Assembly (NCBI RefSeq): GCF_000189635.1
Contig: NW_002476559.1
Location: 1,488,001 to 1,552,000 of the forward strand
Direction: 5' to 3'
DNA from: Tetrahymena thermophila SB210
Lineage: Eukaryota > Ciliophora > Oligohymenophorea > Hymenostomatida > Tetrahymenidae
Length of the DNA: 64,000 bases
Shown: positions 12,627 to 24,661 of the stretch, one piece after another
How the letters are laid out: each line of letters starts with the position of its first letter
Numbering within the stretch: the stretch's first letter is position 1
Notes under the pieces: generated by a model
What the model was told of the DNA's origin: nothing
What the model saw: only the letters and a program-made list of their open reading frames with translations
The model's database searches: none
Program-made: the position numbers and the translations under genes

Positions 12627-13770
12627 TTATTTTTTTTAACTATAATTAATTGAATTATTTTTTCCTTCCTAAATGATATATATTTAAATCTAATATAAAA
12701 TAAAATTCTATGTAAAAAATATGTAATTAATTAATTTATTAAAAAAAAACTTAATTAAGAAGTATTTTTAATTTAAAGTTAAAATTTTTTAAAGTTCTAA
12801 ATTATTAAGTTGTTCTTGATAATAAAGATTATGTTGTTGTGACCAATCAATGATAGTGAAGGTTAATTAATTTTTTATATCAAAATTAGTAATTAACTAA
12901 CTACCTTAAATATTCTAATTAAAATCTAATATTATTTTGATTATCAAAATTTCTAATTAAATCTTAAAATCAGGCGCCTCAGATAAATAAAAATTTTATT
13001 ATGTTTTTAGATTTAGAATATTTTACAATCTAATAAAAGAATATATTTATAAACATTTAAATTATATAAGAATTTTATTTTCAAAGGCTAGTAATCCTTG
13101 ACTTCAATCAACATTTTAAGTAAGTATTCAAGCAAGAATACAAATTCTATATAAAATATTTTAACAATTAGAATATATTTTAATTTATTCTATTATTCAT
13201 GGTTAGTTAGTTAGTTAGTTAGGAAATTCATCTTTTTAAGTTGATATTTAAGTTTAAAAATTCTATTATTCTTTATGAATTAGAATATTTTAGAATTATA
13301 TAAAAGAATATGTTTAAATAAATCTGTTTATTTTAAAATTTAATTCACAATTTTTTTAGATGTTTTATTTAATAACATTTTCCAATATTAGAATATCTTT
13401 ACTTTTTAGTAAGAGTAATATGTTTGTTTTTATACTTTTACTTAAATAATTTTATTAAATTAATTTTATTATTGAGTGATTAAGAGATAAATACTTTATT
13501 TATCTACATTTTTAAAATAAATAAATAAATAAATAATACATACATACAGAAAGAAAGAAGCAAGGAAGTTTTTAAATTTTTAAACTTTCAAATAAATGAT
13601 AAAGTGAAAATTTTTATATGATGATTTTATAATATTTATTAGAATATTAATAATAATAGTTATTATTAAATATATTTTGAATATTCTATTATGGTTCTTT
13701 ATATTTAAAGGTATTTTAATTATATTTTATAATTAATTAATCAAAATAAAACATCTATCTAATAAATAAA
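12627..13770. other. Duplicated 5' flank of family Y copy 1
   Basis: No gene was seen. From about 12970 the sequence resembles the flank near 23430-24660 upstream of the 24.7-kb copy. Shared landmarks are a GATAAATAAAAATT run, repeated TTAGAATATTTTA motifs and a block of about 190 bp just before the ATG. The conserved flank shows that upstream DNA was duplicated together with the gene. Confidence 0.6.
13639..13688. promoter_or_regulatory. Palindromic upstream element, family Y copy 1
   Basis: This is an imperfect inverted repeat: the left arm TTAGAATATTAATAAT is mirrored by a right arm ending GAATATTCTA. It lies about 85 bp before the ATG. Related palindromes at comparable positions precede the 24.7-kb copy, the 27.9-kb relic and the 33.3-kb copy. 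A regulatory role is inference from conservation and position only. Confidence 0.4.
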
Positions 13771-15083
13771 ATGAAAGAAACATAAAATATATAAACGTAA
13801 ATACAGAATTTAAATAGAGAGAAGGAAAATCTCTTAAAAAAGCTTGCTGAAGAAACCCAAAAGCTAACTTAGTATAACACTGAAAAATAAAATTTAAAGA
13901 ATTAAATTAGCACTATAAACTGTCAACTATCACAAGAAAAAAGCAAACTAAGCAACCTTACATCTTAATTAGAGACAGAAAAGAAAAATCTAAATTAATA
14001 ACTAACAACAGAGAAAGATAAAGTTACAAATTTAACAAAGTAACTTGATGACTAAAAGATAACACTAACAGATTAAACTGACAATTTTAAATCTGAATTG
14101 GCTCAACTAAATGAGAAATTAAGTAATCTAAAAAAGGATTCCGAAGACTAAAAAAAAAATCTCACTGAGCAAATTACTAACACAAATAATAACCTACTCA
14201 AGTTAGAAATAGAGAAAGCCGTTAAGTTGACAAACGAGTTTGAAGGTGAAAAGAAAAATCTAAACTAAACCCTGTAAACAGCTCAAAAAGAATTAGAAGT
14301 TCTAACATCTGAAAAAAATACCAGAGTTGAGAAAAATAAACAAACAGAAGAATAATATGTTCATTTAATAAATCAGTTGAAAAATTCAAATGAAGAATTA
14401 AATAAATAATTATCAGAGATGAAATAAAATCTACAAGAAAAAAATGAGGATTTAAATTTAGCTAATAAAAAACTATCAGAATAAGAATAAGAGATCTTAA
14501 ATCTATAACTGCAAAAAGAAAAAATCATCAACTTTATAAAAAAAAAAAAATAGATTTATTTTAATCTTTAATAATAATTTCATGATGGAGAAAGCTAAAA
14601 TAAAATGCTTTAATCCACATTAGATGATTCTTTAAGATAATAAAATTAATTTAAGCAAGAAATCATCCAATTATAAGAACAAATTCAAGCACTCACTGAA
14701 GAAAACTAAAGATTCTAGAATCAACTTTAAGTAGTATCTAGAGAAATGCAAAGCATCTAAAAATTCCAAACTATGTATTGACTTTTATGCAAAAATTAGC
14801 AGCTTATTAGTATTGACACACAATTCAATTCTTGCTTATTCTACTTTAGCAGTAATAGTAATAAGTTTTAGAAAATAATACATTAACTACAAAATCATAT
14901 CTTCGAATAATACGAAATATTTAAAGAATAACCTTTTGAAAATAAAGAAGGTGTTTATATTGTCTGTCTAAAAAGTATAGAAAAGTATAGTTAATAAAAA
15001 CTTGCCCAATTATGCAAGAACTTTGAATATTAGTATGAGCTAAACTAATTTGATTTTAATAGTCTCTAAAGATAAAAGATTGA
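13771..15083 (+). pseudogene. Family Y copy 1: deleted and locally inverted
   Basis: This is a rearranged paralogue of the coiled-coil/pseudo-GTPase/HSP20-like genes. The coiled-coil part is open from ATG 13771 to TGA 14779-14781 (336 aa), rich in Leu, Lys, Glu and Gln with long heptad-like stretches. Compared with the copy at 24662, about 1.1 kb covering the whole GTPase-like domain is missing after 14772. Next to that gap, 14781-14852 is the reverse complement of the sequence found at about 26720-26787 of the other copy. After 14852 the HSP20-like end resumes in the original orientation and in the same frame, running to a TGA at 15081-15083 that a one-base loss puts out of frame. The TGA at the inversion junction truncates the product. 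A coiled-coil-only protein could still be made, but the GTPase-like and HSP20-like parts are not expressed as a unit. Confidence 0.8.
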
Positions 15084-15946
15084 TAAATATATAAATAAAT
15101 AAACAAATATATTAATTCGCATATATAAATAGCTCTTTGCTATTTTATGTTTTTTTTTTTTTTTTTGTATTTATTACATTTGTTTATCATAAATTTTAAA
15201 ATAATTAAAATTATAAAAACGAGGGTATAGAGGAATATTTAAACATTTAAAAAGGAGGTTAATAAATAAATAATTTTTATCAATAGCAGAATTTGGTATA
15301 GATTTATCAGTGTTTTGGTATTTTTTAGATAACATTATATTTAAAAATTCATCAGTGATAATTATTATTATGATTTATTTTTTTTGTTGTTATTGCAAGA
15401 GTGAAGATTTCTTATATCTGAATTATTTAAATTTTGATCTGAAATACCTATTTTTATAAGTCCACTGTTGCTTATATGAGTATTTATTATTAAACATAAA
15501 ACATTTATTTTCTAAATTCTTAAATTTTTTTTATAAAGGAAAAAATATAAATGGTTGTAAATTGAAGGAAATAAAAGATTCTTAAATTCTAATCAAATAT
15601 ACATTTTTATTTCTTAAAATTAGTTTTAATTTACTCTATCTAATAATTTAAAAGACAGATATTTTTATTTAGTTTAAACTTTTAAGATGTTTAAGTATTT
15701 TAAATTAACTTTAAGAATTTATTTTTTCAAAACAAAAATATTATTTTTTCTAATTAATTATCCATTTAAGGAGCAGTGTGTAAAATAATCAAAAATAAAA
15801 ACAAAGATATAATTTTGTATTTATAAACAAAATAGAATTTATAAATTTAGGACCCACTTCAATCATATTCCTAATCATTAAAGTTAGAATAGTAATAAAG
15901 GTATAAAATTGCTTATAAAAGCACTTTAAATATATTTTATTTATTT
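15084..15946. other. Tail-to-tail spacer between family Y copy 1 and family X copy 1
   Basis: This is AT-rich DNA between two convergent genes. Part of it (about 15770-15946) resembles the 3' flank of the other complete X gene near 45040-45213. No gene was recognised. Confidence 0.5.
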
Positions 15947-18900
15947 TCATAGTTATATTTTTTGGTCTTACTCGATTTCTTCATTATAGAAGTAGTTTGT
16001 ATTATTATTATTATTTTGAATAGTATCTTCACGGAAAATAGTCTTAACAAAATATGAATTCTTAGGACTCTAATTATTTAATTATAAAGAAATGGAATTT
16101 TATCTTATCTACTTTGGGCTTAAAAAGTATTTTTAATTTACACCTTCTTCATTAGGAATTAATTAACTTGAAGATTTGTTCATTATAGGTGATAATATAT
16201 TTAAGTATAAATTGGAATTTAAATTTTATTATTTTTCAGTGCATGGAGAAATCTAAAGTCTAATTTATTTAATTAAAAAATCTTTCTTATTATATAAGTT
16301 TAAAACATATTCGCCAATATCTTTATTTTCCGCTTTTCCTTAAATTAAAATGACTGAGTTAGTAATATCTAAACTCTAGATCCATGATGGAAGTTCTTAG
16401 TTTTAGTGGAATTCTTTTTCAACTAACTCTTCATAGTTGTGTTTAAAACAGCAGTATATTTCTCTTTAAATAGGACGGTATGATCTTATACTTTTAATGT
16501 CATGATACTCTGTTTCTATACATTCACCTCTGACTTTTGGGACCATCCCTTTACCGTCTAATGTAAATCCTAATGCAATGGCCTCTATTACCTACTTTAT
16601 AAATGGAATTAGTTATAAAGATTACTTTTTCTTTTCTTCTCTATCTTCACAATTTTAGAATGTATCTTAGAATATTTAATTAAAACAATTCTCAAAAAAT
16701 TATATTATAGGAAATTAATCTTAGTGAATATTTTTAGGCTAAGCAATGATCTAAACATATTTTTTATACCAATCTATTTCTAGATAACCTTCTTAAAGAG
16801 CAACATTCTTAAGGAAGCTTAAAATTTGTTAGCTAATTTGATGAAGTTCAGAGAATTAAAAAGCAGCTAAACCTACAATAGCTCTAGAGATCATAGACTA
16901 AGAGTTTTTTAGTTGTGCTTCTGTAGTAAAATTTTTTTCCTTAAAATTTTATTAATAATGTTCTCTAACTGATTCTAGGATAAATGAATTATTTAAGCTC
17001 CCATCCTAGTTAAAATATAAACTACTGCTTATGGTACTTTTTCTACTTTTTTAAATTTAATTTCTAGGTGACTCTTTATTCTGTTTTACTTTTGATATGC
17101 TCCTCAAATAGCTTTGAGTGAATTTATTCTAAAGTTTCTAAAACGTTTCTTATCTCTTCCTAAAAACTGGCGTGCACTTAATTGTAGAAGCAGCCATATC
17201 TTATTTGCTTTAGCTCATAGAATGGTTATCCATATCTTTTTGTTCTAAAATCTAATTTAGCTCCTTTAACACTTGATCTTTGTTTAATTTTTTAAAATAG
17301 CTTTTCCATATGTTTTAAGCAATTTCTACTTTGTTTCCCAGCAGTGGTATTTGCAGTAAAATTTCATTACCAGATTAAATTTAAATTTTAGTTGTACTAT
17401 AATTATTTTTTCTGAAGCGGTTATACATTAATGATTTATATTTCCACAATCCTAGAATCCCTAAGATTGGACTCATAATCTAAAACATATATAAAAGAAT
17501 ATACGAAAAAGGTATAAGATCAAAATGCATCTCAAAGTAATCTATCGCGTATGTGTAGCCATCTGTCACATTAATCATAATTCTTGCTACTGTTTGAAAC
17601 TAAGAAGAGCTAACAGAACCAAAGAAATTTCTCTATTCTTGCTAGAAAACAAGCCAATATTATTAAGGTAAGGTTTAATATTCATCTTTTATGAAAATTT
17701 TAGCAGTATAATGTAAGGCACGCCCATCAGGATTCAAAAAAACCTCTGGATTGAAAGTGTAGCTGAAAGACTCCATAATATATAATTGTGAATTCGAAAA
17801 TTTCAAGGCAAAGTCATCTCTTAAGCTCAAAGAAGGATTATTAGAGATCGGTTGGTTTAGCTTAATAATATACTTATGAGAGGCTGTTATAGTTTTAGTT
17901 ATTACATAGTTAACAGAGTCATTAATTGTTATTGTTAATTTTATTAATTAAGGATTAACAAAATTTGCTATCCGTATTCCACTATTAATAACAGAGTTTA
18001 TTGAAGCTACATCTCCTTATAGTTAAATCTTGGTATTCTCAGCATTTAAGTAGATCAACACTCCACTGTACTAGTAAGGAATAAAGCATCCCTATGAACT
18101 ATCTATATCCAAAGAAATTTAAAGTTAACTACTTATTGTCTAGATAGAGGGGGCAACACTTTCGTCATCTATGTTTACTTATAAAGAGCTTTCTACTAAA
18201 AAATTAATTGGATAATAATTATTCCTTTAAGATAGAATATAAAAGATATAATCAATTATATTTTATTAATATTTATTTTACAAGAGGTCATTTATAACTT
18301 CTTAAGAAGTCTAAACAACAAAATAGTCGTGAGTAATTAAATTTGCTAATATACAATCAACAAATATTTATTGCGATTATTACTATGTAATGCTCAAATA
18401 ACTGTTAATAAAATCAGTTTTACTCAACTTTTAAGACACTGAAAATACAAATTGTTGTTATGAAATTTATAGCTAATTGTCATATTGAGTCGAATTTATC
18501 TAGTTTGTCTAATTGCTATTTAGTTGATTTGCTGAACTAGTCTGAAGAGAATTCTTATCCAGTTAAAGAATCAATGATTAGCTAGCTTAAGAATAAGAAG
18601 CCCAATATGGGAGATCTTGCATATTAAAGTCAGAATAATAGAAAACATTATTAATATAAGCTTAGTTTGAAGGATAAACTTAGTTTAGATTAATTTAAAT
18701 TTTTTAGCCTACTTTAAATATTGTGCCTATTTTTAATAAGGTATTCATTTCAATTTCTCCTTCCGAAACCAACTAGATGTCCAAGTCAAAATTTATGCTG
18801 GGGAAAAGATTTAATCTAATAACTGAGGTTGCTAAACCAAGATATGCAACTGTTTTATCAGAATTGGCACATATATTCAATCCTCCATCAATATTTTAGT

Positions 18901-21648
18901 AGTTGAAGACTTGCAAAATATTAGGGTTTTTTACATCCCTCAAATCAATAAGCTATAATTAACCTCTGTATCTAGCTGTGCATAGTAAGAAAGTCTCATT
19001 ATATATAATTGAACATTCTTTTACAGATCCCTAAGTTCTCAAAGATACTAAAATCATGGGAGAAGCTGGCTAACTGACATCAATGATCTTGAGACCAAAT
19101 TACGCATCAGCAAAAACTATTAATGGTTTTGTTTAGAAGACTCGAATCTTTTTATTATAAATATTTATTTTTTTTACTTTTAAATATTAAATATTTTTTA
19201 TTAAAATATTTAAATAAAATAAATTATTAACTTTTGATTTCCTCAAAAAAAAAGTAAAAATTAATAAATTAAAAAAATTTAAAGAGTTTATTATAATTAA
19301 TTAAGGGAGTTGGGGAAGGAGTTATTTTGTATTTTTATGAGTTAATATTAGGAAAAATAATTTTTGTGGAAATTAAAATTAAGGAAGTACATATTTATTT
19401 CATAGTAATTCATCAATAATAGTATAAATCACATTTAAAAATACATGGAATATGTTTTTAAAAATAAAATGGTATTTATCAATATTTGCTTTTTTATTAA
19501 ATATTAATGTAATATATTTTTTTTGGATATTATAATTAAATTTAGATTTAATTTTTAAAAATATAAGTATCTTTAAATGTAAGTTCTTTTTTAAATAAAA
19601 ATGAAGTGTTCATTTTTGAGGGTTTGATATATTTAATATTGACTTATAAATTAAATAAAAAAAATATGTTATTTAATTAAAAATTAATGAAAGCCAAAAA
19701 AAGCTGACTCAATTAAAAAATTAATTAATTCTTTTTGAAAATAAGATAAGCACCGTCAATTAAACTTTTTAAGATTTTATTAAATGGCTTTTTATTTACT
19801 GGACGTAAGTTAACAGTAATTATAAATTTTGTTATTTGAATTGGACAAAGTCGAAAAAAAATTATTGATTTTTGAAAGAATAGGTGATTTTTCTAAATAA
19901 TTTAAAAAAATAATAATTACATTTTGTCCTCCATAAGTAGTAATATAAGATAAAATAATAGGGTTGGTAAAATTATGGACATCATAAATGACTAATCCTT
20001 AACCATTATATGACGCATAAATGTATTACTCAGTTGCATCCATACTCAAATCTTAGCATTTAGAACTAATAGGTAAATCTTAATATTTAGAAGCAATTAT
20101 CTATGGCGCAGATAAATTAGAAATATCCACAATGACAACTCCTTGAGAATCCCCTGCAACAATAATTTTTTTTAGATCCTTTGTGATGTAGGCAGAACGA
20201 ATTTAATTTCCTGTAGATATAGATAAAGTGGAAATTTATTAAGGATTTTTGATGTCCGATATATCATAGAAATAAAGGTGATTATCTCTTCCAATAACTA
20301 AATTATTGTCTTTATTAAATATCTTAGCTAATTTGAGATTAGTGGTAAAGTTGGGGGGATTTATATTCTAAACTTAAAGCAAAGTATGGCTATTAGGATC
20401 TTCTTTAAAGATATACACTCCTTCTGTTCCTTTGGCAGACAGTAGATAATTCTTATATGGAGTGTATTAACAGCTATAGGCGTATTACAAAGCACTTATA
20501 AATTTATCATAAACTATTATTTGGGGAATGTTCACAACTGAAGGTAGAATTTAATTGTAATTTGTTTCTTTGATTTAATAAATTTAAATATCATCTTGTG
20601 TTGAAACATAAAGCAAATCACTTGTCTTGGATATCATAAATTAATATAAATAATTAAATATATTAATTTATTAAAAAAGTTAAGCACTTAACGGACTGTA
20701 ATTAATCTACACTATCTGGATGTACAAATAGTTGATATTAATCAATATATACTAGTAGTCTTAAGAAACTATTGATTATAAGTATGTGTCTATTGATGAA
20801 AATAATTGCGTTATTTTTAGGTCATTACAATTTCCAGATTATATGAATGCAGATAAGTCTACTCCAGATATGACTTACTCACTAGTTTAAACTAATAAAA
20901 ATTAACTATTTACTATTTTGTTAAGAGTAGGAGCCTTTGAAAGGGTTATTGAACATTTATCAGCAAAAAGAAGTTATTTATTTGAAGCTTAATAATCTTA
21001 TATATTATTAAATTAAAGTAAGCGCAAACTACTATCAGCAAGGAATATAATATTAATACTGAAATCTATTGTTATCATAGAAGTGCTAGATTTAGCAGGA
21101 ATAGTGAAAATAAAATTAATTTGATCAGCATTCTAAATGTCATAAACATCTACTGCTAATTTATTGACTAAAAATAGCCTATTTATACCTTAGTAATAAA
21201 AAAAGCTATTTGTTGCTCCTGAATTCTGCTTTGGAATCTGAGATTTAGTAACAATCTAACTTAAATGCGGATTTTAAATCTAAAAAAGATAAAGGTTGTT
21301 TGCGTCAACGACCCATAAGTTCTGTGTCTTACTCTGAATATACATTTATTAAACCTAAATTTTGGCAGGAAAACTGTACAGATTGACTTCATGGTTTTCA
21401 GAATTTAGGCAAGAAAATTGTAACCCACATTAGACGCTATAAATCACGCAGCAATTCTAGAATGGTGGCTCTAAGCACTACTATAAAGTAACACCTTTAT
21501 TACCTTAGCAAATATCAAGTTAAGACTTGCTTGCAATGGGTGATGATGCAAACCATAGTGTACCTTAATAGCTCAACTAGCAATTTACTATCAAAATATT
21601 TAAACTTATTTAAAAAACTCTTCTAAAAATTGATTTATTTAGAAACAT
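15947..21648 (-). CDS. Family X copy 1: LVIVD-repeat, cadherin-like membrane protein
   Basis: This is a large type I membrane protein of 1642 residues in two exons (19921-21648 and 15947-19147; intron 773 bp). The N-terminus (MFLNKSIFRRVFQISLNILI) looks like a signal peptide or anchor. A Cys-containing extracellular part follows, with beta-propeller-like LVIVD repeats: GVVIVDISNLSAPQI (near 511), GLVIYDVHNFTNPIIL (near 557), GLKIIDVSQPASPMI (near 595) and LIDLRDVKNP (near 640). At about 1015-1115 lies a dystroglycan-type cadherin-like domain (NPDGRALHYTAKI, then RIMINVTDGYTYAIDY). A single membrane helix (about 1121-1146) comes next, then a cytosolic tail of about 500 residues with no recognised domain. 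LVIVD repeats and CADG domains are known in surface proteins; adhesion or sensing at the cell surface is inference. The exon junction lies inside the propeller and is phase 0. The whole frame lacks TGA until the end. Confidence 0.85.
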
Positions 21649-23400
21649 CTACTTATTATTTTTTATTTCTTTAGGTGATTAGAAAATTATGATTACTTTT
21701 ACTTTATATTTTTATATTTCTCCTTCTTAAATTAAGGATTAATTATACTTAAATTCAAAGTCAGTGGCTATTATCATCAATCAAATAAATTAATATAAAA
21801 TTCATGTGTTTTAAACAAATTAAGTAAAAACATTATAAATTAATTTAAATTCAATAATATAAACAGAAAATTTTATTTATTATTATAAAAAAAGAAATAA
21901 AAAAACTTTAAATAAATAAAATAAAAGAAATTGCTTTTCAGAGCAATTTTCAGCTTTAAATAGTTTCTGTTATAAAATAAGTAAAAGTTTAATAGTCAAT
22001 AAGCTTTTCTTGTAAAAGAAAAATTGATCTTAAATAGCAGGGAAATAAAAGTTTTTAATTTACTTTATTAATGATTTAAATTATTTTAAACAAACTGTTT
22101 ACTTCAAATAAAAAAATTTCAGGTATATTTTGAGTTTCTGTTTGATATAATTTTTTATGAGACAAGATAAATTGAAAAGAATTTTTTCAATTCAAAAAAT
22201 TATATTCATCATCGCCCTCTATCTAATAAATAAATTATTAACTGAAATTAAAAAATAAAGAAACAAATAAATTTGTTTGCTAGAACTAAATAAAGCAAGC
22301 AGTAAGCTCTATTTATTTGCCAAAAAAACCAAAATTTAAAAGAAATAAAATATTTACTTAAAATATAGATTTATTTTTATTATTAAGTAATTTTTTTTAT
22401 AAAATAATTTTTGCATGAAAAGTAATTTATGTTATACCAGATAAAGTATAATTGAAATAAAAGAGTAAAGTGAATAAATTAAAATCTTTCTAAATAAATG
22501 TTAAAGTATAAAAGCTAAAAAAATATTTAGTTTTATAACTATTTTAAGCAGACAAGTTTCAGTTTTTTTAAAAAATTCTCTTTCTAAAACTAAATAAGAA
22601 CACGAATATTTGAAAAGTATATCTTCCATTAAGAGATTAGAGATTTATTGATTAACTTGCTAGATTGATTGAAATTAATTTACTAATTAAGTTATTTTAA
22701 CATACATAAAATTCTTTTGATTAATAATAAGCTTATAATAAAAATAATAAATATTAGTAAGCTTTTATTGTTTTTAATTCATTCTCATACAATAGAAATA
22801 TAATAATCCTTAGTCCTATATAAAAATAATAAAGCTTAATTTTTATAAATAGAATTTATGTATGATCGATCATTCTAATTAAAACAATCAACTTACCTAT
22901 TTTTGATATACTAAACAATAAAGTCGAACTGTAGAAAATATTATTTATATTTAATATCATAAAAATAATTTATTAAAACATTTTTTATTTAATAAAATTT
23001 TTGAATTACCAAATAAAAGAGCTTTCAAATGCAGATATTAATCTACAAAATATTTATCTCTTACTAGAGAAATAATTATCAGAGAATAACAATATATTTT
23101 GATAATTTTTTTTATAACTAACAATCATTTTGTTGATAAGATAAACAAATTTTTTTATATTAATAATTTTATTTTTGATTTTCTTAGCAATAATGAAAAT
23201 TTGATTTTATTAACAATGATCTTTTTTTGTTCTTGATGTTGGATATGATTAATTTTATTTAAGCTAATAATTTTTTAATTTTATTCAAAATAAAATAATT
23301 ATATTTTTTTTAAAGTTTTAAATGAAATATCTTTAGATATTTTTAATATCATTAAATCAAAATTTTTTTGAATTTGCTGGTTGCGAGTTAATGAAATTTT
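21649..23400. repeat. Duplicated upstream flank of family X genes
   Basis: No gene was found. Sequence around 21900-22700 resembles 43130-43900 and 50880-51650, upstream of the other two X copies. An example is the shared stretch containing TTGCTTTTCAGAGCAATTTT near 21931 and 43163. At least 1 kb of 5' flank was therefore copied with each X gene. Confidence 0.6.
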
Positions 23401-24661
23401 ACAGTAATAATATTTGCATCTTAAGATCAAGTACCTAAGATAAATAAAAATTCTAATTTGTTTTTAGATTTAGAATATTTTACAATTTAGTAAAAGAATA
23501 TATTAATAATAATTTGAAATTATATATGAATTTTATTTATTTTCAAAGTCTAATAAGCAAGCAAGTCTGTCTTGGCCTCAATCAACAATTTAAGTTAGTA
23601 TTCAAGAATAAAAATACTACAATGTTTTAACTATTAGAATATATTTTAGTTTATTCTACTATTTATGGATAGCAAATTAATCTTTTTAAGTTGCTATTTA
23701 AGCTTAAAAATTCTATTATTCTTTAAGAATTAATTAGAATATTTTAGAATAGAATAAAAGAATTTGTTTAAATAAATATATTTATTTTACAATTTAATTC
23801 ACAATTTTTTTAAGTTTATGTTTAGTTTAATAAACATAAAACATTATATTTCGAATTTTATAATATCTTTATGTGATGTTTGATTTTATACTTTTATTTA
23901 AATAATTTTCCTTTAATTAATTGTATGTATTACTGAGTGAGTGATTGAAAGATAAATAAATACTTTCTTTAGCTACTTTAAACAAAATAATAAAATTAAT
24001 AATATAGACAGAAAAAAGGAAGTTTATTAAATTTTTAATTTCAAATGAAATGAATTATAAACTGACAAATCTTATCTGATTTTAGAATATTTATTAGAAT
24101 ATTAATAATTTTTAAAAATTCTTTTATGAATCAGCATGTTTTAGAATAGAATAAAAGAATTTGTTTAAATAATGTATTTATTTAAATTTTAATTCACAAT
24201 TTTTGTTGATGTTTTATTTATTTATTTGATAAATTTTAAATATTTTTTTTAGAATATTAATAACTTTACATTAAAGTAATAGAAATATTAAAATAGTTGC
24301 TGCTAAAACAAAGTGATATTTCTTTTTATACTTTTATTTAAATATTTTTCAATAAATAATTAACTGTATTATTGAGTGTTTGGGAGATAAATAAATACTT
24401 TATTTAGTTACATTTTTAAAGAAAATACAAAAAGTATTACATACAGAGAAAAATGGAAGTTTTTTCATTTTTAAACTTTTAAATGAATTATAAAGTGACA
24501 ATTCTTATCAAATGATGTCATAAAATTTATTAGAATATTAATAATAATTGATATTATTAATTATATGCTGAATATTCTATTATTGTTCTTTATATTTAGA
24601 GGTATTTTAATTAAATTTTATAATTAATTAATCAAACTAAAATTTCTACCTAATTAATAAA
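23401..24661. other. Duplicated 5' flank of family Y copy 2
   Basis: This is non-coding sequence homologous to 12970-13770. It contains several TTAGAATATTTTA-type motifs followed by AGAATAAAAGAAT, which recur at 13.0-13.3, 23.5-24.2 and 32.4 kb. A palindromic element lies at 24529-24578. No open gene was recognised. Confidence 0.55.
24529..24578. promoter_or_regulatory. Palindromic upstream element, family Y copy 2
   Basis: The left arm TTAGAATATTAATAATAATT and the right arm ending TGAATATTCTA are reverse complements at their outer ends. It occupies the same position relative to the ATG as the element at 13639-13688. Its function is inferred. Confidence 0.4.

Noticed and set aside
12627..24661. 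Search for an intact transposon with terminal inverted repeats causing the duplications
   Set aside because: No transposase frame or matching terminal repeats were found; plain segmental duplication explains the pattern.
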